Positions 37,110 through 46,288 of a DNA stretch of 64,000 bases are shown one piece after another. Origin of the DNA: Bordetella parapertussis (GTDB lineage: Bacteria > Pseudomonadota > Gammaproteobacteria > Burkholderiales > Burkholderiaceae_C). Position numbers and translations under genes: made by a program. Below the pieces are notes generated by a model. It searched no databases. It saw nothing but the letters and a program-made list of their open reading frames with translations, and was not told the origin of the DNA. The stretch covers positions 1 through 64,000 of the forward strand of contig CAMCTC010000008.1 in NCBI GenBank assembly GCA_945878355.1, read 5' to 3'. Each line of letters opens with the position of its first letter. The stretch's first letter is position 1.

Positions 37110-37725
37110 GAGCATCCCCTGGCAGAGATGAGGCTGGCGAGTCGCCGGCTGGCGCGCCCTGCGCTGCCAGCCGCTCGCTGCGCCAGTACACATCGTCACC
37201 GCCCAGTCCGTCGAGGTTGGCGCGGTTGAGCACCCGCGCGAGCACGAACAGCAGATCCGACAATCGGTTGAGGTATTGACGCGGTGCGTCGTTGACGCTG
37301 GCCTGGGTGCTGAGCGCGACCACTGCGCGCTCGGCGCGCCGCGCCACGGTGCGGCTGACATGGGCCAGCGCGGCGCTGCGTGTGCCTGCCGGCAAGATGA
37401 ACTCAGCCAGCCGCGGCAAGGCCGCGTTGTGATGCGCCAGCGCGGCGTCGAGCCGGGCCACCGCCTCGGGCTTGAGCAAGGTGTAACCCGGGATCGACAG
37501 CTCGCCGCCGAGGTTGAACAGCTCGTGCTGGATCACAACCAGCAGTTCACGCACGTCGGCCGGCAGCGGCTCGGCCAGCAACACGCCCAGGCCCGAGTTG
37601 AGCTCGTCGACGTCGCCCATGGCCTGCACCCGCAGGTGATCCTTGGGCACGCGCGTGCCGTCGCCGAGACCGGTCGTGCCGTCGTCTCCTGTGCGCGTGG
37701 CGATTTGGGTCAGCCGGTTGGCCAT
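37102..37725 (-). CDS. Cob(I)alamin adenosyltransferase, PduO type
   Basis: 207-aa ATP:corrinoid adenosyltransferase that forms adenosylcobalamin. TRTGDDGTTGLGDGTRVPKD (residues 10-29) is the ATP-binding N-terminal motif and YLNRLSDLLFVLAR the corrinoid/ATP helix. The ATG at 37725 follows a GGAG. Its last bases overlap the edge of the 75-bp repeat. It is divergent from the D-lactate dehydrogenase gene. Confidence 0.93.
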   Translation of the reverse strand: MANRLTQIATRTGDDGTTGLGDGTRVPKDHLRVQAMGDVDELNSGLGVLLAEPLPADVRELLVVIQHELFNLGGELSIPGYTLLKPEAVARLDAALAHHNAALPRLAEFILPAGTRSAALAHVSRTVARRAERAVVALSTQASVNDAPRQYLNRLSDLLFVLARVLNRANLDGLGGDDVYWRSERLAAQGAPAGDSPASSLPGDALK

Positions 37726-37888
37726 GGTGAGGTCTCCAGGAAAATTTTCAGGTTCAGGAAAGCATGTTGCCCGAACATCGCGGCGTGGGCTGCGGGCCGG
37801 CGTGACAGCCCCGAGGACCAGGCGGCGACAAACGTCATACCATCCCAGTCTGAAACCCTGAACGCCCCCGAAGCCGGAGATCCAAGCG

Positions 37889-39307
37889 ATGAACGCCACC
37901 CTGCCCGCCCACCTGCTGATGACCGAGCGTCGGCCCGTCCCCGCTGAGATGATCGCTGCGCTGAAAGCGCGTTTCGGCGAGCGTTGCTCGACCGCCCAGG
38001 CGGTGTGCGAGCAGCATGGCCGCGACGAATCGCCATTCGAGGTGCCGCCGCCAGACGCCGTCGTGTTTGCCGAAAGCACCGAGGAAGTGGCCGCTGCGGT
38101 GGCGCTGGCCGACCAGTACGAGGTACCGGTGATCGCGTTCGGCACCGGCTCGTCGCTGGAAGGCCATCTGCTCGCGGTCCAGGGCGGCATCAGCATCGAT
38201 GTTGCGCGGATGAACAAGGTGCTGCGAATCAACAGCGAAGACCTGACCGTCACGGTGCAGCCCGGCGTCACCCGCAACCAGCTCAACAACGAGATCCGCC
38301 ACACCGGGCTGTTTTTTCCGATCGATCCCGGCGCCGACGCATCGATAGGCGGCATGGCCGCGACCCGGGCCAGCGGCACCAATGCGGTCCGCTACGGCAC
38401 GATGCGCGAGAACGTGCTGGCGCTGCAGGTGGTCACCGCCAGCGGCGAAATCATCCGCACCGGCACCCGCGCAAAGAAGTCCAGCGCAGGCTATGACCTG
38501 ACGCGGCTGATGGTCGGCAGCGAGGGCACCTTGGGCATCCTGACCGAGGTCACGGTCAAGCTCTACCCGCAGCCCGAGTCGGTGTCGGCGGCGATCTGCA
38601 ATTTCCCCGACATCGCATCGGCCGTCAGCACGGCCATCCAGATCATCCAGATGGGCGTGCCGATCGCGCGCTGCGAACTGCTGGACGCCAACGCGGTGCG
38701 CGCGGTCAACAAGCACGACAAGCTGACGCTGCGGGTAGCGCCCATGTTGCTGATGGAGTTCCACGGCAGCGCGGCCAGCGTGGCCGAGCAAGCACGCACG
38801 GTGCAAGAGGTGGCGAGCGAGCATGGCGGCGAGGACTTCGAGTGGGCCACCACGCCCGAGGAGCGCACCCGGCTGTGGGCGGCGCGCCACCGTGCTTATT
38901 TCGCCGGACTGCAGATGAAGCCGGGTTGCCGCACCGTGACCACCGACACCTGCGTGCCGATCTCGCGCCTAGCCGCCTGCATAGACCTGGCGGTGCGCGA
39001 AGCTGACGAGGCCGGCCTGCCGTACTACATCGTCGGCCATGTCGGTGACGGCAACTTCCACATCGCCTACCTGATAGACCCAGCGATCCCCGCCGAGCGC
39101 GACACCGCCGAACGGCTCAACGAGCAATTGGTGCACCATGCGCTCAAACTCGAAGGCACTTGCACCGGCGAGCACGGCATCGGCCTGCACAAGCAAGGGT
39201 TCCTGATCGACGAGGCCGGTGTCGCCACGGTGCAGATGATGCGGGTGCTCAAGCGCGCGCTGGACCCGAAGAACATCCTCAACCCAGGCAAGATCTTCGC
39301 GCTCTGA
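37889..39307 (+). CDS. FAD-linked D-lactate dehydrogenase / glycolate-oxidase-type oxidase
   Basis: 472-aa PCMH-type FAD enzyme. The FAD domain (VIAFGTGSSLEGH, PGADASIGGMAATRASGTNAVRYG, LMVGSEGTLGI) is followed by the FAD-oxidase C domain (HVGDGNFH, EHGIGLHKQGF). It matches cytochrome-dependent D-lactate dehydrogenases (Dld2/GlcD-like). It is a stand-alone gene without glcEF, so D-lactate or another D-2-hydroxyacid is more likely than glycolate. Start ATG at 37889. A palindromic hairpin follows. Confidence 0.9.
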   Translation: MNATLPAHLLMTERRPVPAEMIAALKARFGERCSTAQAVCEQHGRDESPFEVPPPDAVVFAESTEEVAAAVALADQYEVPVIAFGTGSSLEGHLLAVQGGISIDVARMNKVLRINSEDLTVTVQPGVTRNQLNNEIRHTGLFFPIDPGADASIGGMAATRASGTNAVRYGTMRENVLALQVVTASGEIIRTGTRAKKSSAGYDLTRLMVGSEGTLGILTEVTVKLYPQPESVSAAICNFPDIASAVSTAIQIIQMGVPIARCELLDANAVRAVNKHDKLTLRVAPMLLMEFHGSAASVAEQARTVQEVASEHGGEDFEWATTPEERTRLWAARHRAYFAGLQMKPGCRTVTTDTCVPISRLAACIDLAVREADEAGLPYYIVGHVGDGNFHIAYLIDPAIPAERDTAERLNEQLVHHALKLEGTCTGEHGIGLHKQGFLIDEAGVATVQMMRVLKRALDPKNILNPGKIFAL

Positions 39308-39308
39308 C

Positions 39309-39322
39309 CCGGCTGCAGCCGG
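39309..39322. terminator. Palindromic hairpin between convergent genes
   Basis: CCGGCTGCAGCCGG (CCGGC-TGCA-GCCGG) two bases after the D-lactate dehydrogenase stop and 22 bp before the spoVR stop. No T-run. Probable weak bidirectional terminator. Confidence 0.4.
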
Positions 39323-39344
39323 CTTGCACGCGTTGGCCGCCGAT

Positions 39345-40976
39345 TCAGGCGCTAGGCGCAGGCACTGTCCAGCGCTTGGTGATCTCACCGCTGTCGTTGC
39401 TGCTCTCGAGCTGCACGCCAAAACCCCAGAGCCTGGCCAGATGCTTGAGCACCTCTTGCGAGCCCTCGGCCAGCGGCCGGTTGTGATGCTGGAAGTGGCG
39501 CAAGGTCAGTGAGCGGTCGCCGCGCAGGTTGACGTTCCAGACCTGGATGTTGGGCTCGCGCGAGCCCAGGTCGTACTGCTGCGACAGCGCTTCGCGCACC
39601 CGGCGATAGCCTGCATCGTCGTGGATCGCGCTGACTTCGAGCTCGCTTTGCTGCTCGTCGTCGTGGATCGCGAACAGCCTGAAGTCGCGCATCAGCTTGG
39701 GGCTGAGGTACTGGCCGATGAAGCTCTCATCCTTGAAGTTGCGCATCGCCGCATCCAGCGTGGGCACCCAGTCGGTGCCAGCGATGGCCGGAAACCAATG
39801 CCGGTCTTCGTCAGTGGGATGCTCGCAGATGCGCTTGATGTCGGTGAACATCGCAAAGCCCAGCGCGTAAGGGTTGAAGCCCGCGTAAGCCTTGTCGCCG
39901 ACGCGCGGCTGGTAGACCACGTTGGTGTGCGACTTCAGCCATTCGATCATCACCCCGTCGCTGAGGTAGCCGTCGTCGTACATCTGGTTGAGCAGACGGT
40001 GGTGCCAGAACGTGGCCCAGCCCTCGTTCATCACCTGGGTCTGGCGCTGTGGGTAGAAATACTGCGCCACCTTGCGAACGATGCGCAAGATCTCACGCTG
40101 CCAGGGCTCGAGCAGCGGCGCGTTCTTCTCGATGAAGTACAGCAGATTCTCCTGCGGTTCCTCTGGAAAACGTCGCGCCTCCACCGGCCCATCGGCCTTG
40201 TCAGCGCGCTTGGGCAACGTGCGCCACAAGTCGTTGACCTGGCGCTGGGCGTAGGCCTCGCGGTCCTCGCGTTCGGCGAGCTCCTGCGCCAGAGACTTGC
40301 GGCTGGGCCGGCGGTAACGGTCGACACCGTGGTTCTGCAGCGCATGGCAGGAGTCGAGAAATTCCTCCACCACCTGCTGACCGTGGCGCTCCTCGCACTC
40401 GGCGACATAGTTCCTGGCATAGACCAAGTAGTCGATGATCGACGACGCGTCGGTCCACATCCGGAACAGGTAGTTGCCCTTGAAAAAGCTGTTGTGGCCA
40501 TAGGCGGCATGGGCGATCACCAGTGCCTGCATCGCCATCGTGTTCTCCTCCATCAGGTAGCTGATGCAGGGGTCGGCGTTGATCACGATCTCGTAAGCCA
40601 GTCCCATGTGGCCGCGCTTGTAGTTCTTCTCGGTGCTGATGAACTCCTTGCCGTAGCTCCAGTGGCGGTAAGTCACCGGCATGCCCACGCTGGCATAGGC
40701 ATCCATCATCTGCTCGGCGGTGATGATCTCGAGCTGGTTCGGGTAGGTGTCTAGGCCGTAGCGCTCGGCGGTGTCGCGGATCACCTCGTGGTACTGGTCT
40801 ATCAGCTCGAAGGTCCAGTCGCTCGGCGAGGGCAGGCGCTCGGCGGTCTTGTTCATCGGCAAAGGGCCGCGCAAGGGCTTCGGCCTGGCGCCGCCAAGCA
40901 CAAGCCGCGGATCCGGCTTCGTCGGAGCCCGGTCCGCTGTAGGGAGCGCGCCTACGGCGCTTTGGGGGTGGGTCAT
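39345..40976 (-). CDS. SpoVR-family protein (YcgB-like)
   Basis: 543-aa SpoVR-family protein of unknown biochemical role, always linked with PrkA and DUF444 in proteobacteria. WTFELIDQYHEVIRDTAERYGLDTYPNQ, YGHNSFFKGNY, VMNEGWATFWHHRL and the FAIHDDEQQ C-terminal part are intact. The ATG at 40976 overlaps the DUF444 TGA (ATGA) and has AAGGAGG 7 nt upstream. It adds a 40-residue Pro/Arg-rich extension before MNKTAERLPS (ATG 40856), the usual N-terminus. The strong Shine-Dalgarno makes 40976 my choice. Third gene of a three-gene operon. Confidence 0.92.
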   Translation of the reverse strand: MTHPQSAVGALPTADRAPTKPDPRLVLGGARPKPLRGPLPMNKTAERLPSPSDWTFELIDQYHEVIRDTAERYGLDTYPNQLEIITAEQMMDAYASVGMPVTYRHWSYGKEFISTEKNYKRGHMGLAYEIVINADPCISYLMEENTMAMQALVIAHAAYGHNSFFKGNYLFRMWTDASSIIDYLVYARNYVAECEERHGQQVVEEFLDSCHALQNHGVDRYRRPSRKSLAQELAEREDREAYAQRQVNDLWRTLPKRADKADGPVEARRFPEEPQENLLYFIEKNAPLLEPWQREILRIVRKVAQYFYPQRQTQVMNEGWATFWHHRLLNQMYDDGYLSDGVMIEWLKSHTNVVYQPRVGDKAYAGFNPYALGFAMFTDIKRICEHPTDEDRHWFPAIAGTDWVPTLDAAMRNFKDESFIGQYLSPKLMRDFRLFAIHDDEQQSELEVSAIHDDAGYRRVREALSQQYDLGSREPNIQVWNVNLRGDRSLTLRHFQHHNRPLAEGSQEVLKHLARLWGFGVQLESSNDSGEITKRWTVPAPSA

Positions 40977-42253
40977 TTCACGCCCTCCTTCTTGAACAAA
41001 TCGTGGAACACCGGATAAATCTGCGAGGCCTCGACCGCCTTGCGCATCGCGAAGTGCCGGTGGCTCGCCGTGAGCTGGCTGTACTCGGACCACAGGTTCT
41101 GCTCTTCCTCGGCGACTTGCACGTAGGCGAAGTAGCGACACAAGGGCAGGATGTTCTCGGCCAGCAGCTCACGGCAGCGGCCCGAATCGTGGTGCCAGTT
41201 GTCGCCATCGCTGGCCTGGGCGCCGTAGATGTTCCACTCGCTGGGCGAGTAGCGGGCGCGGATGATTTCTTCCATCAACACCAGCGCACTCGAGACCACC
41301 GTGCCGCCGGTCTCGCGGGCATGGAAGAAGTCCTGTTCGTCGACCTCCTGGGCCTGGGTGTGGTGGCGGATGAAGACGATGTCGATCTTGTCGTAATGCT
41401 GCGTCAGGAACAGGTAGAGCAGGATGAAGAAGCGCTTGGACAAGTCCTTGCGCGCTTCGTCCATCGAGCCAGAGACGTCCATCACACAGAACATCACCGC
41501 CTTGGCGCTGGGCACCGGCACCTTGACCCGGTTGCGGTAGCGCAGGTCGATCGGATCGAGGTAGGGAATTCGACCCAGCCTTGCACGCAAAGTCTCGATC
41601 TTGTCCTCGAGCAGCAAAATCTCGCCCTCGGCGCTGACATCGCCGGCCAACGCAGCAGCGCGGTTGATCGCAAGCCGAGCCTCAAGCTCGGCGAGCTCGC
41701 GCCGTGAATCCGACCCGATCGCGATACGCCGACCGATTGCGCCGCGCAGTGAACGCACCACATCCAGGTTATTGGGTGTGCCGTCACTGGAGAATCCGGC
41801 GCGATGGGTCTTCCACTCAGGCACTTCGGCAAGCTGGGTACGAGTCAGACGAGGCAGTGCCAGGTCCTCGAAGAAGACCTGCATGAACTCCTCCTTGCTC
41901 AGCGCGAAGCTGAAGTCGTCTTCGCCCTCGCCCTGGTCGCTGGCCTGTCCCTTGCCGGCGCCGCCCTGGCCGCCCTGAGGGCGCTTGATCCGGTCGCCCC
42001 GCAAGTAGTCCTGGTTGCCGGGGTGCACCATGTCACGCACGCCGCCTTGGCCGTGGTGGAAGACGGGTTCGGACAGGTCTTTCTTGGGGATGCGGACCTC
42101 CTCGCCACGTTGAAGGTCGCGCATGCCGCGGCCGTCGACGGCTCGGCGCACGGCCTCGGCGATCTTGTCCTTGTAGCGGCGCATGAAGCGCTCGCGGTTG
42201 CCGATCGACTTGTTCTTGCCAGCCAATCGGCGGTCGATGATGTGGAGTTGCAT
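40973..42253 (-). CDS. DUF444/YeaH (UPF0229) family protein with vWFA-like domain
   Basis: 426 aa. N-terminal IIDRRLAGKNKSIGNRERFM and a Gly/Gln-rich linker (about 85-112) precede a von Willebrand A-like domain with the MIDAS motif DVSGSMDEARKDLSKRFF. The family (YeaH/YhbH) is needed with PrkA and SpoVR for stationary-phase or nutrient-stress responses. 91 bp after prkA on the same strand; overlaps spoVR by 4 nt. Start ATG at 42253. Confidence 0.93.
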   Translation of the reverse strand: MQLHIIDRRLAGKNKSIGNRERFMRRYKDKIAEAVRRAVDGRGMRDLQRGEEVRIPKKDLSEPVFHHGQGGVRDMVHPGNQDYLRGDRIKRPQGGQGGAGKGQASDQGEGEDDFSFALSKEEFMQVFFEDLALPRLTRTQLAEVPEWKTHRAGFSSDGTPNNLDVVRSLRGAIGRRIAIGSDSRRELAELEARLAINRAAALAGDVSAEGEILLLEDKIETLRARLGRIPYLDPIDLRYRNRVKVPVPSAKAVMFCVMDVSGSMDEARKDLSKRFFILLYLFLTQHYDKIDIVFIRHHTQAQEVDEQDFFHARETGGTVVSSALVLMEEIIRARYSPSEWNIYGAQASDGDNWHHDSGRCRELLAENILPLCRYFAYVQVAEEEQNLWSEYSQLTASHRHFAMRKAVEASQIYPVFHDLFKKEGVK

Positions 42254-42344
42254 GAATCCTCACTGGGTCGCGAATCAGGCTTGGCACCGGGCCGCGAAGC
42301 CCATTGCCAAGCCACCCGACACGCAGGTCGGGCGTGCCGGTGGA

Positions 42345-44267
42345 TCAACTCGACTTGCGAACCCGCAGGTACCACTCGCACAGCAGGCGAACCTGTTTGC
42401 CGGTGTAGCCTTTGGCGACCATGCGGGTGACGAAGTCCTCGTGTTTCTTGGATTCGTCGGCGCTGGCCTTGGCGTTGAAGCTGATCACCGGCAGCAACTC
42501 TTCGGTGTTGGAGAACATCTTCTTCTCGATCACCGTGCGCAGTTTCTCGTAGCTGGTCCAGACCGGGTTGTTGCCCTGGTGATTGGCGCGCGCGCGCAGC
42601 ACGAAATTGACGATCTCGTTGCGGAAGTCCTTGGGGTTGGAGATGCCTGCGGGCTTTTCGATTTTCTCGAGCTCGGCGTTGAGCGCGCCGCGGTCAAACA
42701 CCTCGCCGGTGTCGGTGTCACGATATTCGTTGTCCTGAATCCAGTAATCGGCGTAAGTGACGTAGCGGTCGAAGATGTTTTGGCCGTACTCGCTGTAACT
42801 CTCGAGATACGCGGTCTGTATCTCCTTGCCGATGAACTCGGCATAACGCGGTGCCAACTGCTCCTTGATGAAGCCGGTGTATTTCTGCTCGAGGTCGGCC
42901 GGGAACTGCTCGCGGGCGATCTGCTGCTCGAGCACATACATCAGATGCACAGGATTGGCCGCCACCTCGGCGCTGTCGAAGTTGAAGACCTTGGACAGAA
43001 TCTTGTAAGCGAAGCGGGTCGAAATGCCGTTCATGCCTTCGTCGACACCCGCGTAGTCGCGGTATTCCTGGTAGCTCTTGGCGCGCGGGTCGGTGTCCTT
43101 GAGGTTCTCGCCGTCATAGACCTGCATCTTGGAGAACAGCGACGAATTCTCAGGCTCCTTCAGACGCGTCAGAATCGCAAACTGGCTCATCATCTTGAGC
43201 GTGCCGGGCGCGCACTTGGCCTGTCCCAGCGAGCTGCTGTTGACGAGCTTTTCGTAAATGTGGATCTCTTCGCTAACTCTCAAGCAGTATGGTACTTTGA
43301 CAATGTAGATTCGATCCAGGAAAGCCTCGTTGTGCTTGTTGTTGCGGAAAGCTTTCCACTCGCTCTCGTTGCTGTGCGCGAGCACCACGCCATCGAACGG
43401 GATCGCGCCGAAGCCCTCGGTGCCTTTGAAGTTGCCCTCTTGCGTGGCGGTGAGCAGTGGGTGCAGCACCTTGATCGGCGCCTTGAACATCTCGACGAAT
43501 TCGAGCAATCCCTGGTTGGCCAGGCACAGGCCGCCCGAGAAGCTGTAAGCGTCGGGGTCGTCCTGGGCATAGGTCTCGAGCTTGCGGATGTCGACCTTGC
43601 CCACCAGCGAGCTGATGTCCTGGTTGTTATCGTCACCCGGCTCGGTCTTGCTGATGCCGACTTGCTTGAGCACGCTGGGGTGGCGCTTGACGACCTTGAA
43701 CTTGCGGATGTCGCCGCCGTACTCCTCGAGCCGTTTGACAGCCCAGGGGCTGAGGATGCGGTTGAGGTAGCGGCTGGGGATGCCGTACTCGCTCTCGAGA
43801 ATCGCGCCGTCCTCGGCTGGATCGAACAGCCCGAGCGGGCTTTCGTTGACCGGTGAGCCCTTGATCGCGTAGAACGGCACCTCCTGCATCAAGGCCTTGA
43901 GCCGCTCGGCAATCGAGCTCTTGCCGCCGCCCACAGGCCCGAGCAGGTAGAGGATCTGCTTGCGCTCTTCCAGCCCTTGGGCAGCATGACGGAAGTACGA
44001 CACCACCTGCTCGATCGCGTCCTCCATGCCGTAGAACTCGGCAAACGCCGGGTAGCGCTTGATCAGCTTGTTGGCGAAGATGCGCGACAGCCGGGGGTCG
44101 TTTCGGGTGTCGACCATTTGCGGCTCGCCGATCGCGCGCAGCATGCGCTCGGCGGCCGAGGCATATGCCAGGGGATTTCTTTTGCACTCGGCGAGGTAGT
44201 CTTCGAGCGACAACTCCTCTTCGCGGGTGCGTTCGTAACGGGCGGCAAAGCTGCTGATGATGTCCAT
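42345..44267 (-). CDS. prkA: PrkA-type serine protein kinase / AAA+ protease (YeaG)
   Basis: 640 aa. AAA+ ATPase domain with Walker A GPVGGGKSS (110-118), ALAFDG-like SFSGGLCLANQGLLEFVEMFK, VLAHSNESEWKAF and a C-terminal PrkA kinase-like domain (YTGKQVRLLCEWYLRVRKSS end). Family members have been described as Ser kinases and, in B. subtilis, as AAA+ protease; both activities remain debated. The ATG at 44267 has AGGAGG at 5 nt. First gene of the prkA-DUF444-spoVR operon, whose promoter must lie in the 400-bp gap upstream. Confidence 0.95.
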   Translation of the reverse strand: MDIISSFAARYERTREEELSLEDYLAECKRNPLAYASAAERMLRAIGEPQMVDTRNDPRLSRIFANKLIKRYPAFAEFYGMEDAIEQVVSYFRHAAQGLEERKQILYLLGPVGGGKSSIAERLKALMQEVPFYAIKGSPVNESPLGLFDPAEDGAILESEYGIPSRYLNRILSPWAVKRLEEYGGDIRKFKVVKRHPSVLKQVGISKTEPGDDNNQDISSLVGKVDIRKLETYAQDDPDAYSFSGGLCLANQGLLEFVEMFKAPIKVLHPLLTATQEGNFKGTEGFGAIPFDGVVLAHSNESEWKAFRNNKHNEAFLDRIYIVKVPYCLRVSEEIHIYEKLVNSSSLGQAKCAPGTLKMMSQFAILTRLKEPENSSLFSKMQVYDGENLKDTDPRAKSYQEYRDYAGVDEGMNGISTRFAYKILSKVFNFDSAEVAANPVHLMYVLEQQIAREQFPADLEQKYTGFIKEQLAPRYAEFIGKEIQTAYLESYSEYGQNIFDRYVTYADYWIQDNEYRDTDTGEVFDRGALNAELEKIEKPAGISNPKDFRNEIVNFVLRARANHQGNNPVWTSYEKLRTVIEKKMFSNTEELLPVISFNAKASADESKKHEDFVTRMVAKGYTGKQVRLLCEWYLRVRKSS

Positions 44268-44666
44268 GAAGGCCTCCTGGGTCGGACACAGCGTCGATGC
44301 GGGCGGAAAGCCCCATCGGCGGCGGGGAAGATCTGATGACGTCCAGGCTTCACAGGCCAGGGCGCCATCAGAGCTTTCCGGTCAGCGCATTGCGTTGTCG
44401 AATCAGCGGACGCCAGTTTGGCTCGATCGTGCTCGGCAAGATGGCCGGATGTAACCCCATATCCGGGTGCTGTTCCTGGTGCGGGCAGGCAGCGGCGCGC
44501 CAACTAATCCTCGCATCGCGGGTTTGTCGCGGGCACTCTGTGGGCACGGATGCACGGGCCGCAGGCGTGCGCTGCGGCCGGCCGCGGCGCGGCATTCAGT
44601 GCTTGTGTTATTTCGTCTGTTCGCGCACTTGGCCTGTTAGGCGCAAGAAGCGTCGTTCAGACCGAC
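44268..44666. other. Promoter-bearing gap upstream of prkA
   Basis: 399 bp between the prkA start and the parB stop (parB reads towards prkA). It must contain the prkA operon promoter and any parB terminator. I find no gene and no convincing -35/-10 or sigma-54 (GG-N10-GC) box by eye. There are GC-rich palindromic runs near 44575-44600 but no T-tract. Confidence 0.45.
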
Positions 44667-45620
44667 TCAGCGCTCGCTGGCGCCGAGCTTGTCGAGCAAG
44701 CCGTTGAGCTCTTCGAGCGAGCCGAACGAGATCGCCACCTCGCCCTGCTGGCCGCGCGAGGTGTTGCGGTGGATGCGGATCTCGACCTGCGCAGTCAGCG
44801 CATCGGCGAGCTGCTCTTCGAGCCGGACGATGTCGCGCGGCTTGTCCTTGCGAACGCGCAGCAAGGTCGCTTGCCGGCCATTGCCTTGGGCTTTGGCCAC
44901 CAGTTTTTCGGCTTCGCGAACGCTGAGCTTGCGCGCGACGATCTCGTTGGCGCTGGCCACCTGCTGCCCGGCTTCCAAGCCCAACAGCGCACGGGCATGG
45001 CCCATGTCCAGATCGCCAGCCATCAGCATCTGCTGCACCGGTGGCGTCAGGTTGAGCAGGCGCAGCAGGTTGCTCGCCGCGCTGCGCGACCTGCCGACGG
45101 CCTGCGCAGCCTGTTCGTGGGTCAGCGAGAACTCATGCACCAGTCGCTGCAGGCCCTGCGCCTCTTCCAGCGGGTTCAGGTCCTCGCGCTGGATGTTCTC
45201 GATCAGCGCCATCACGGCTGCCGCTTCGTCAGGGACCTCCTTGACGAGCACCGGTACTTCGTCCAGGCCGGCCAGCTTGGCGGCGCGGAAACGCCGCTCG
45301 CCAGCGATGATCTCGTACTGGTGCGCCGAGCGGTTGAATGCGCCGGTCGCCGGGGCAGGCCCTTGCGACGGGTCATGAGGCGCTGAGGCCAACGGCCGAA
45401 CCAGGATCGGCTGCATGATGCCCTGGCTCTTGATGCTCTCGGCCAACTCGTAGAGCGAGCCTTCGTCCATTCGGGTACGGGGCTGGTACTTGCCAGCGTT
45501 GAGCTGGCTGAGCTTGAGCGTCGTCGGTCGCGACGCATCGGCAGCCGCCGTGTCCGCCACCTTCGGGCCTAGCAATGCTTCGAGGCCTAGGCCTAGGCCC
45601 TTGGGTTTCTTGGTCACCAT
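44667..45620 (-). CDS. parB: Chromosome-partitioning protein ParB
   Basis: 317-aa CTPase/DNA-binding protein that loads at parS and spreads. N-terminal KGLGLGLEALLG, the ParB/Srx CTP-binding domain (YQPRTRMDEGSLYELAESIK, PILVRP, IIAGERRFRAAKLAG), the HTH (LTHEQAAQAVGRSRSAASNLLRLL) and the C-terminal dimerisation domain are present. An about 18-residue insertion follows VRPLAS (PHDPSQGPAPATGAFNRSA). Start ATG at 45620. It is separated from parA by three genes, unusual for this locus. Confidence 0.95.
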   Translation of the reverse strand: MVTKKPKGLGLGLEALLGPKVADTAAADASRPTTLKLSQLNAGKYQPRTRMDEGSLYELAESIKSQGIMQPILVRPLASAPHDPSQGPAPATGAFNRSAHQYEIIAGERRFRAAKLAGLDEVPVLVKEVPDEAAAVMALIENIQREDLNPLEEAQGLQRLVHEFSLTHEQAAQAVGRSRSAASNLLRLLNLTPPVQQMLMAGDLDMGHARALLGLEAGQQVASANEIVARKLSVREAEKLVAKAQGNGRQATLLRVRKDKPRDIVRLEEQLADALTAQVEIRIHRNTSRGQQGEVAISFGSLEELNGLLDKLGASER

Positions 45621-45655
45621 GGAGAGAGATTGTCGGTGATCGTGCGGTGCGGCTG

Positions 45656-46234
45656 TCATCCCGGGCCGGGCGGGTCGAATGGCGGGGACCTTGGCAAGCC
45701 GGCGCGCCGCATCAACTGGCCCAGCAAGCTCAGCCCAGCCGGCCAGTCGCCCAGGACGGCGTCGAGTGAGCCAGCAGCGCCTGCATCGTGAAGCTCGCTG
45801 CCCCAAGCCAGCGCCAGCGACCGGCTGTGTTCGGGCTGGCAATGTGGATCGGTGACGCTGGTCACGACGGTGCTGGCAAACGCCAGCGGAGCCATCGCGA
45901 GCGGCGCCCAGGCCGCCAGCTGAGGCGCCAGGTCGACGCGCAACAGGTCGGGCGGTGCTACCAGCAAGCCAGCGACCACCCGGTGGCCCTGGCGCGAGTG
46001 GCCAGCCCAGGCCGCCACCAGCTGGCAGGCCAGGCCATGCGCCACCAGCACCGTGGGCCGCTCGTCAGCCAGCAAAGCGTCTTCGAGCCTGGCCATCCAG
46101 TCGCCGCGGCGCGGCCACCACCAGTCGTCCTGCTGCAACAGCTCGAAGCCGAAGCGGCGCTCCCAATGGCATTGCCAGTGGCTGGCACCTGCACCCTGCC
46201 AGCCAGGCAGCAGCAATATTCTCGGTGGCGTCAT
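45656..46234 (-). CDS. RBBP9/YdeN-like alpha/beta hydrolase, nucleophile Ser replaced
   Basis: 192-aa alpha/beta-hydrolase of the small RBBP9/YdeN family: [21 protein letters not shown] (oxyanion region), [14 protein letters not shown] [26 protein letters not shown]. The nucleophile elbow, normally HSLG, reads AHGLA with Gly67 (codon GGC) where Ser should be, so classical serine hydrolysis is unlikely. The late Asp and His positions (SDPHC-like [10 protein letters not shown]) are still seen. It lies just upstream of parB on the same strand and is divergent from argC (gap of about 54 bp). Confidence 0.8.
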   Translation of the reverse strand: MTPPRILLLPGWQGAGASHWQCHWERRFGFELLQQDDWWWPRRGDWMARLEDALLADERPTVLVAHGLACQLVAAWAGHSRQGHRVVAGLLVAPPDLLRVDLAPQLAAWAPLAMAPLAFASTVVTSVTDPHCQPEHSRSLALAWGSELHDAGAAGSLDAVLGDWPAGLSLLGQLMRRAGLPRSPPFDPPGPG

Positions 46235-46288
46235 CGGCTTGGCTTATCCTCTGGGGTTGACCCGCATTGTGACCAACAGGAAACCGCC

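Noticed and set aside
44480..44505. Possible sigma-54 promoter upstream of prkA
   Set aside because: The minus strand has GG and GC dinucleotides, but the spacing is 9 instead of 10 and the flanks do not match TGGCAC-N5-TTGC.
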